Positions 1 to 7,300 of a DNA stretch of 64,000 nt are shown piece by piece (the first letter of the stretch is position 1; every line of letters starts with the position of its first letter). The stretch lies in the NCBI RefSeq assembly GCF_033955345.1, contig NZ_CP138332.1, forward strand, positions 4,774,001 through 4,838,000, written 5' to 3'. A model generated the notes under the pieces. The model was given only the letters and a program-made list of their open reading frames with translations, had not been told where the DNA came from and did no database searches. The translations under genes and the position numbers were made by a program. The stretch comes from Sphingobacterium bambusae. Lineage in GTDB: Bacteria > Bacteroidota > Bacteroidia > Sphingobacteriales > Sphingobacteriaceae.

Positions 1-75
1 GATCTTGTTGACGTGTTGGCTACATTCTCGCCTAAGATTGTGCGGATGGCCGACGATGGTAGTCGAGAGGATTAG
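1..75 (+). CDS. C-terminal tail of a gene cut by the left window edge
   Basis: The first 24 codons form an open frame that ends in TAG at 73-75, reading D-L-V-D-V-L-A-T-F-S-P-K and so on. It is followed within 10 nt by a strong hairpin, as expected for the end of a plus-strand gene. Too little is present to name the protein. It converges on the minus-strand oxidoreductase gene that begins its stop codon at 137. Confidence 0.4.
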   Translation, partial: DLVDVLATFSPKIVRMADDGSRED

Positions 76-83
76 GTTTTGAT

Positions 84-130
84 ATTGTTTTATGAAGCGG
101 AATACGTCGTAGTCCGCTCCATAAAACAAT
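84..130. terminator. Bidirectional hairpin terminator between convergent genes
   Basis: The arms ATTGTTTTATG and CATAAAACAAT pair perfectly, and inside them AGCGGA pairs with TCCGCT around a short loop. A- and T-rich flanks on both sides suit intrinsic termination in both directions, between the gene ending at 75 and the one ending at 137. Confidence 0.7.
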
Positions 131-136
131 TCCCCA

Positions 137-1189
137 TTAAAGCACACTCCGAAAATCCCGATCATACCGCTCCAGCTGCTTGATAAAATTAGGGATATCC
201 AGCACAAAATCATGAATGTGCATAACGCCTGTTTGCGGGCTTTGCATAACCTGTATGGCCAATTCAGCAGCGACGGCAGCCGTAACTTTGGCCTCCGATT
301 TGCCAGAGAACGACGCTTCATACAGCTGCTGTCGATCCATGCCGCAGCTCGCTTTTACGGCAAAGCGATCAGTTCCGAGATTTATCCGATGAAACAAACG
401 GTGGAGCGCTCGCTGCAACGGTTTATACTGCAGCACTTTCGTCAACCCAATTTTACGGCTCCAAAATAGTAACTCCGTGATCAAGAACGAGTCGAAAGCC
501 AGCCTAGTCTTGATGTTTTTTGTAGGCCAAAGACTAGCCAAGCTATGCTGATCCGAGAAGTTAAAAAGAAAGTAGCGGCGCTTTTTGTCCATAGCTGTCC
601 ATTTTGGTCGGCTGAACGATTTCACCAACGTTGGATGTTGCTGTTCTAAGATGGAGTAGCTACGGTGCATATTGTCAAACGTCCACTCGAATGCAGCATA
701 TCCATGCTTTTCGCCTAACCCCAAGAGAATATCGATGTCTACCCACTCGCTCTGTAAGTGATGGTTGATGCAATGCTTTGCCAATAAATTGCTGATTCCG
801 GGCGCCAGGCCAACGCTCAGTAGAGCCATGGATTTGGGCTTCGGCTGCTGTACCTTTAACTGCTCTATGGCATCGATCAGTTGATTGTTTGCGGTGATGT
901 CTATATAATGTATGCCTTTAGAAAGGCAGTAGGCTGCTAAGAGGTTGTTTTTACTCTCCACACATAAGATCAGTAGCGATGCATCTTCAATAGCTTGGTA
1001 ATCCGGAATGTCTAGGTCAAAAAAACGTGCCGAGGCCTGCGGTAAACGTGCTGCGTACTGTTCCGCTTTGGCGAGGCTCCGCCCAGCGATAACCACCTCA
1101 AACTGTTCCTGATCGTGGAGAAACTGGCCGATGTACTGACCCACGGCGCCGTATCCGCCCACAACAATAATCTTATGTTTTGTATTCAT
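137..1189 (-). CDS. Saccharopine dehydrogenase-like NAD(P)-binding oxidoreductase
   Basis: A 350-residue cytoplasmic protein with an N-terminal Rossmann fold. The dinucleotide-binding glycines are in V-V-G-G-Y-G-A-V-G near residue 10, followed by the A-G-R-S end of the second strand typical of saccharopine dehydrogenase-like proteins. The frame is open up to 1282, but the ATG at 1189 is chosen because the fold begins directly after it and the upstream codons look non-coding. It is divergent from the aldehyde dehydrogenase at 1381, with about 190 bp between them, so the pair may share control. The substrate cannot be read from the sequence. Homologues are often annotated as saccharopine dehydrogenase without any evidence for lysine metabolism. 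Confidence 0.75.
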   Translation of the reverse strand: MNTKHKIIVVGGYGAVGQYIGQFLHDQEQFEVVIAGRSLAKAEQYAARLPQASARFFDLDIPDYQAIEDASLLILCVESKNNLLAAYCLSKGIHYIDITANNQLIDAIEQLKVQQPKPKSMALLSVGLAPGISNLLAKHCINHHLQSEWVDIDILLGLGEKHGYAAFEWTFDNMHRSYSILEQQHPTLVKSFSRPKWTAMDKKRRYFLFNFSDQHSLASLWPTKNIKTRLAFDSFLITELLFWSRKIGLTKVLQYKPLQRALHRLFHRINLGTDRFAVKASCGMDRQQLYEASFSGKSEAKVTAAVAAELAIQVMQSPQTGVMHIHDFVLDIPNFIKQLERYDRDFRSVL

Positions 1190-1380
1190 GGTGTTTTCGA
1201 TAAATTTGATTACAAAACAACAAAAAGTAGGAGCCGACCGCTTTACACAATTTTTGGCGTTTTTTGCATATTTTGCACGCATACGCAGGGATCCTAGATC
1301 CGATTTTGAAATTAATAGGCCTGTGCCAAAACGGAAACAACCGGAGCGTAGTTAACAAGAAGAACAGCATCCGAAAAAGT

Positions 1381-2796
1381 ATGAACGAGTATACAGCAAT
1401 AGACGATATTAAACGTGCTTATGACGCGCAGGTGCAAAGCCGCGTGATTTATAAACAACACGATGCAAGCTGGCGCCAAGCCATATTGCGTAAACTAGCG
1501 CAAGAAATCGATCGGAACCACAACTTTGTCGTTGCTGCCATTGCGAGCGATTTTGGGAAAAGCGCCGTAGAGGTGGAGGTAACGGAGTTGATGCCGGTGC
1601 AGATGGAACTGAAGGAAGCAATAGCGAAGCTGCCTCGTTGGATGAAGGATAGGAAGGTTTCCCGTTCTTGGAAGCTGTTTTCGATAAAGCCTTACCTGCA
1701 TTATGAGCCGAAAGGCAATAGCTTGATCATTACGCCGTGGAACTATCCTTTCCAATTGCCGATGGCGCATTTGATATCCAGTATAGCAGCAGGCAATACG
1801 GTTATGTTGAAGCTGTCTGAATTTTCGCCGCATATCAATTCTGTGATCCGGAAAATTATAGAAGCTGTTTTTCCAGCAGATCATGTTTTTGTTGTGGAAG
1901 GCGCTGTAGATGAGACGACCTTTCTCTTGGGGCTGCGTTTTGATCATATGCACTTTACCGGATCACCGGCCGTAGGCAAGATCGTGATGCAGGCCGCAAG
2001 CAAATTCTTGAGTGATGTCACCCTCGAATTGGGAGGGAAATCTCCCGCTATCATCGGGCCCAAGGTCAATTTAAGGACAGTGATTCGAAATATTATTTGG
2101 GCTAAATTCGTCAATGCCGGACAAACCTGTATTGCTCCAGATTACCTATGGATTGATCGCGCTTACCAAAATGATCTGGCCACGCTTTTTAAGGAGGAAA
2201 TCCTCCGTGCATTTGGGGATCGGCCAGCGGACTCTCCCGATCTGGCGCGCATCATCAACGACAAACAGTTTGATCGTTTAACGCAAGCGCTAAACGAAGC
2301 TGTTGACGATGGGGCTACGATTTGGGTAGGGGGAGATAGTAGCGCCGAGCAACGCTATATCGCACCAACCGTATTGACCGATCTAAAAGCAGAATCAACC
2401 TTATTACAGGAGGAGATATTTGGACCTATCTTGCCAGTGATTTACTACACCCACATCGACGAGGCTTTGCAACTGATCCAAGAAAAGGAAAAACCATTGG
2501 CTTTATACATATTTAGCGGCAGCAATGCCTTCGTGCAGCGGGTAATTAACCATACTAGTGCGGGAAGCACCTGTGTTAACGATGCCATGGTACAGGTGAT
2601 GCACCCCAATCTGCCTTTTGGTGGCGTGAATAATTCGGGTATAGGGCAGTCTTTCGGCTGGTATGGCTTTCGCGCTTTTTCGCACGAAAGAGCCGTAGCC
2701 GATGTGAAACTTATGCCGTTATCAAAGTTTTTCTGGTTCCCATATATCGATAAGACAAAAAGACTGCTGCGTTTATTTCGGCGATTTATGGCATAG
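1381..2796 (+). CDS. NAD(P)-dependent aldehyde dehydrogenase
   Basis: A 471-residue soluble enzyme that oxidises an aldehyde to the carboxylic acid. The catalytic cysteine is Cys250 in the motif G-Q-T-C, and the general base Glu216 lies in L-E-L-G-G-K-S-P. The short length and the absence of an extended N-terminus resemble the class 3 (ALDH3, fatty or aromatic aldehyde) branch. The ATG at 1381 is preferred over the frame's first ATG at 1264, which would add an unlike, poorly coding extension. It is divergent from the Rossmann oxidoreductase upstream. The exact aldehyde substrate is not deducible. Confidence 0.88.
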   Translation: MNEYTAIDDIKRAYDAQVQSRVIYKQHDASWRQAILRKLAQEIDRNHNFVVAAIASDFGKSAVEVEVTELMPVQMELKEAIAKLPRWMKDRKVSRSWKLFSIKPYLHYEPKGNSLIITPWNYPFQLPMAHLISSIAAGNTVMLKLSEFSPHINSVIRKIIEAVFPADHVFVVEGAVDETTFLLGLRFDHMHFTGSPAVGKIVMQAASKFLSDVTLELGGKSPAIIGPKVNLRTVIRNIIWAKFVNAGQTCIAPDYLWIDRAYQNDLATLFKEEILRAFGDRPADSPDLARIINDKQFDRLTQALNEAVDDGATIWVGGDSSAEQRYIAPTVLTDLKAESTLLQEEIFGPILPVIYYTHIDEALQLIQEKEKPLALYIFSGSNAFVQRVINHTSAGSTCVNDAMVQVMHPNLPFGGVNNSGIGQSFGWYGFRAFSHERAVADVKLMPLSKFFWFPYIDKTKRLLRLFRRFMA

Positions 2797-2812
2797 CGTG
2801 CTATAAAAAAGA

Positions 2813-2833
2813 AGCTCCTAAATTTTAGGAGCT
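2813..2833. terminator. Hairpin between convergent aldehyde dehydrogenase and helicase genes
   Basis: The arms AGCTCCTAA and TTAGGAGCT form a 9-bp perfect stem with a 3-nt loop. A run of A on the left gives a T-tract for minus-strand transcripts, so it mainly suits the helicase gene ending at 2880. Confidence 0.55.
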
Positions 2834-2879
2834 CCATATAAATCATTAAGAAGGGCATCTTCCATTTATGGTTGGTCGC

Positions 2880-4154
2880 CTATCTTTTCTTATTTTTCTT
2901 GGTCATTTTAGCTTTTAAACCGCTTCCGTAGTTATACGTTTTGCTGTTGCTTTCCTTCTTTTTATGGAAGGCACCTCCTTGGGTTTCATCGATCTTCTCT
3001 TTTTCCTTTGGACCATCCGTAGGACGATAAATAATAAGGTCGTCGGGCAAAGGCATAACAGGAATCTTTTTGCCGATGGATTGTTCTATTTTGCGAAGCG
3101 CTGGAAGTTCAATATCTGTGGCAAAGGTGATGGCCAAGGCTTCCGAGTCTGGCGTCTTCAGGATATGCGACACGAAGACCTCACTCTCTTCCGGGATCTC
3201 AAAATGGATGATAAACGGAATGTTGGAAAGGTCGATTTCCGTGGTACCCTCATTAGCGACCAAAAGTATTCTGCATTCTGCTATTTCTAGAAAATCACGG
3301 ATCTCATCGATACCCGCATCATCATGGAAAAATGGCCGGTAGATGGCTGCCTCACCCTTGCCGACGTGCAGTCTTTTTAATAGGTTATGCGCCGTCAGTC
3401 GGCTATTCACAAACACCACTACCTTATCGAATACTTCCTGATCACGCATGAAGTCATTGAGCAAATTGATCTTTGTCGTGAAGTTCGGGACTTGATAAAG
3501 TATAAGATCCTGCGTATCTAACGTATCTTCGCTAAGCTCATCCACTTCGACTTTCGTCGCAAAAGGCATAAAATCGTCGATCATCAGGTGCAATTTATCA
3601 TGGTCTACCGTGCTGAATGCCAAGTACTGCACGTCGCCGCAGCTTTGCGCCAGCTCCCTAACATTGGTTTGCATACCTTGTTTCACAATTTCTTCCGCAT
3701 CATCGATGATAAAGGTCTGTATACGGTTGAGGTTAAGACCCAATTTTAGATATACCGCACGGGCTCGGCTGGGTGTAGCAACGACGATGTCCACCCCGCG
3801 TACCAAGTCTTCGATCTCTTCTTCCATGCTTCCGCTGCTTTTCAGCCCCATGATATGAAGCTCTCTATTTTGACTTATAGCAAAGAAGCTATCAACGATC
3901 TCTTTGATTTTTTCATCATTCGGCGCTAAAATTAGAACTTTAGGAGCCTCATCATGCGTGTATTTTAAACGCATCAATACGCCCAATACGTAAGTCGTCG
4001 TTTTCCCAGCGCCTTCAGGAGCTATGCCAATGACGCTGTGGCCACCGACAATGCGGGAGAGCGATTTTAACTGGAATTCTTTTGCTGTAAAATACCCCAG
4101 ATCTTTCATGGATGTTTGAAGACGCTTGCTAAGTTTTAATTTATCTAAAGACAC
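2880..4154 (-). CDS. DEAD-box-like RNA helicase with degenerate motifs
   Basis: A 424-residue two-domain superfamily 2 helicase-like protein. The N-terminal half starts with a Q-motif-like stretch (G-Y-F-T-A-K-E-F-Q) and has a Walker A loop of unusual form, A-P-E-G-A-G-K-T. Motif II reads I-D-D-A-E where DEAD proteins have D-E-A-D, and motif III reads F-S-T rather than S-A-T. In the C-terminal RecA domain the usual H-R-x-G-R-x-x-R motif VI is replaced by H-I-L-K-T-P. The tail is lysine-rich, as in many RNA-binding helicases. The start is set at a GTG codon (4152-4154) because family members begin at the S-L-D-K-L-K-L-S segment. The frame also contains an ATG at 4196 that adds 14 unlike residues. 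ATPase activity may be weak or altered. Confidence 0.75.
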   Translation of the reverse strand: MSLDKLKLSKRLQTSMKDLGYFTAKEFQLKSLSRIVGGHSVIGIAPEGAGKTTTYVLGVLMRLKYTHDEAPKVLILAPNDEKIKEIVDSFFAISQNRELHIMGLKSSGSMEEEIEDLVRGVDIVVATPSRARAVYLKLGLNLNRIQTFIIDDAEEIVKQGMQTNVRELAQSCGDVQYLAFSTVDHDKLHLMIDDFMPFATKVEVDELSEDTLDTQDLILYQVPNFTTKINLLNDFMRDQEVFDKVVVFVNSRLTAHNLLKRLHVGKGEAAIYRPFFHDDAGIDEIRDFLEIAECRILLVANEGTTEIDLSNIPFIIHFEIPEESEVFVSHILKTPDSEALAITFATDIELPALRKIEQSIGKKIPVMPLPDDLIIYRPTDGPKEKEKIDETQGGAFHKKKESNSKTYNYGSGLKAKMTKKNKKR

Positions 4155-4283
4155 GGCCGAATGTTTAATTGAATACCAAGCTACAAAGGTAAGCAAAATT
4201 TAACGACTGTTTGCGGCATGCATCCAAATCCGTCGGGGAGGTAAAGAAACCAACTCTATGCAGCTGTAGGTAATACCAGACAA

Positions 4284-4319
4284 AAAAGGAGTGGAAGACA
4301 AACGTTTTCCACTCCTTTT
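4284..4319 (-). terminator. Intrinsic terminator of the alpha-2-macroglobulin gene
   Basis: The arms AAAAGGAGTGGAA and TTCCACTCCTTTT are perfectly complementary over 13 bp around a 10-nt loop, with a T-run on the minus strand. It lies directly after the stop codon of the large minus-strand gene. Confidence 0.7.
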
Positions 4320-4353
4320 AAACGGAATCTACAAGCTGAGTGGCGTAGATAGC

Positions 4354-7300
4354 CTATTCCACAATTTCCAGCGTAACGCTACTTGCACGTGCATTGACCG
4401 AGGGATCGTACATAGACCCAATTGTGCTTATGCCCGATTGGAATACGCCCGCATTATTGGCCTTAACCTCGTATTCATAGACATGCTTGCCTTTTGATAA
4501 GCGATCAAAGAAGTAATTGGTCGAAGCGTCTTTCATGCTGAAGTAATAGCCTTCCCAATATTTATATCCAGAAGGCTGGTAAATAGGCTCCACGCCCGAC
4601 GGACGGCTATCCTTCAAATGTAGATTGCTGAATGACTCTCCTGCGATGACGATAAGCCGAACCTTGACTTTTTCGCCAAGTTTGGCGCTACTCGAAACGA
4701 TCCACTTTCCATCGCGCTGCACCAGATATTCCTTGCTGATCGAGAGATTGTTAACTACTGCCGAAAGCGATGTTTCGTTGGCAAAATACTGGTGGTTTAG
4801 ATAGCCGTAGATCGCCCGGCTGTTATTGTTTTGAACCTCCAACTCCAGATTTTTCTTCAAGTCTTGGCGGGTAAATGTTTTGGCCACCTGCCCCAAACTG
4901 GCGGGCTCGAGGGGCACTACTTGCTGATCTATGCTCAGGGTAACGCTGTTTTCCAAAACAAATTCGCTGGGATTATTTGCTAGCAATAGCGCATAGATTG
5001 CATCGACGGTCATCCAAGTCGTTTGCCAATGACTAGCCTGCTTATGGTAATAGATCCACTGGGTAAGGGCGTCTAGCTTGTTGGGATCATTTAGCTTATA
5101 GGCCTCTACCATATAAGATTGCAGGCTTACGGCGTTATAGCTTTTCATATTACTTTCCCAATACATTCCCTTTTGTGTATCGTTTAGCACTTCTTGGATG
5201 ATGCGGTTCCTGATTTGATCGGTCTGCTCGCCTTTGCCGAAAAGCTGATTAACGATCCAACTTTTAGCGGCAATGCCGGCGCTGCGTTGCGCTGTGAGGA
5301 GGGGCGATTGACTGATCTTATCGGTCAATAGTGCCTGTTGCTTAGTATCCAAGGGATAGAGTCCCTGCCAATAATGTCTGGCGTAGAGGTAATCTAATGC
5401 CATGCTTGCGGATGCTTTCTCGTCCACGATCAGGCTATCCTTGTCGAGATATTTCGTCAGCTTTTCGGCAATCTTACGCATGTCGTTGGAAACTAACCGA
5501 TGGTCTAGCTTCAATACTTTTCCCCAAATCTCCAACAATCGGATGGAGATATAGGCATTGGCTCGTCCTCCTTCAAACCAAGGGAATGCGCCGGTTTCCA
5601 GCTGTTGTTTAAGCAGTTTCTTTTCTATTTCGGCGATTTCAAACGTATTGTTTTCGTCAAAAAGCTTGCTCAGTGCCGCTAGTTTTTCACTGTCACGCTT
5701 AATATCGCGGATCCAAGGCATTTCTTCGGCGCTAAGCTCTGTTAACGCGCTATTTTCGCTAAGCTTACTTTCGGTTTGCTGGCTCCGCAACGCACTGAAG
5801 TAGTTGGCAATGGCCGGGTAGTGCTGCTGTATGTATTGCACCATTTTTAAGCTAAACCATTTGCTGCTTAGCTGTTCGGTACAGGCGTAGGGGTAATTAT
5901 TGAGGTAATCTAGCGCACCGATAACCTCCAATATAGGGTTGCTCTGTATTTGTATACGGGCCTGCATATTTTCTTTGTTGGCCGTCTCCAGTTGGAATTG
6001 TTTCGTTTCATTGGGCTGCAGCAGTAGCGGACTGGTTTCGGAAACGAGCACCCGATTAGGCAGAATAGCCAATTCATGGATCTCCCCATCGGAGAAACTA
6101 GCGCTGGCCGCTACAATTTTTACCTGCACCGTGGGGAATCCCATCGGTATCTGCACAGCCCAAGAAACAGTCAAATTCTTTTTTGAATCCACGGTGAAAG
6201 GCTGTGTAGGCTTGTCGAGAAAGCGCGCTGAGATAACTTCATTCGTTTCCGGGTTAATAAATTCAATCCGTATATTGCCTTCCATCGCTTCCTCACGAAG
6301 ATTTTGAATAGTGGCTTTTAGAAGTAGCTGATCTCCCTCTCGAAAATAGCGAGGCATGTTAGGGCTCACCATCAACTCTTTCTGTGTTCGGGTGTAGAAG
6401 GTACCCATGCCGGCTTCGAGATTTTTGCCATGCGCGAACAGCAACAGCTTCCACTTGCTGAGTGCTTCGGGGCTGTTAAATTCTACCGACACGTCTCCTT
6501 GCTCGTCGGTGTACAACGCAGGAAAGAAAAAAGCAGTCTCTTGGAGGTTGCTACGTGTTTGTGCAGCCGCCAACTGCTCCTGTATTTTACTTCCTTCTTT
6601 GGTGGTTACAATAATGACACCCCCTGCCGCCCTCGATCCATACAGTGCGGTGGCCGCCGCATCTTTTAAGACGCTGAAGCTATTGATTTGGTCGGGCATT
6701 ATTTTACTCATATCGATCTGTTCCATCACTTCGCCGTCGACAACATATAAAGGCGCGTTAGACGCAGCACTCGCTGTTCCACGTATAACGACGACTTCGT
6801 CAACTGTGGAGGAGCCGCCTATCGCTACCCCTGCAACACGACCCCGAAGTGCAGATGACAGGCTTTTTGCGGCATAATGATATCGGCCTGCTGTCCATAA
6901 ACCGTAGGAACGAACTATGGGTGTTTGTATGTACAGTTGGGCTTGGTAACGCGTACCTACGAAAACATTGCTGCTATTGGTTTCCTCGTAAAAATCGCCC
7001 AACAAATGCTGCTGCGCCTCTTGTCGGTGGTAGTAATAGGGGGATGGTCGATCAAAAGAATGAGGGAAGATGTGTGCCTGGAATTCATCGAGCGCCGCAT
7101 CGTACATACTCAATGCCAGCTCTGCCGGTATCACATCCTCGTTTTGTTTGATCTTAAAACGCCAGCTTTCCGCTTGGCCCGGTGTTATCTTATCGCGAAA
7201 GGTTACGGTTTGGATTGCTAGCTGTTTATCCTTTTGCTTGATCGGGATGTGGATACTCCTCAATTCGGCCATGTCGTTTTTAATAATAAAGGCATGGAGC

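Noticed and set aside
212..469. Plus-strand open frame of 85 codons
   Set aside because: It lies wholly inside the oxidoreductase gene on the other strand and shows no protein-like features.
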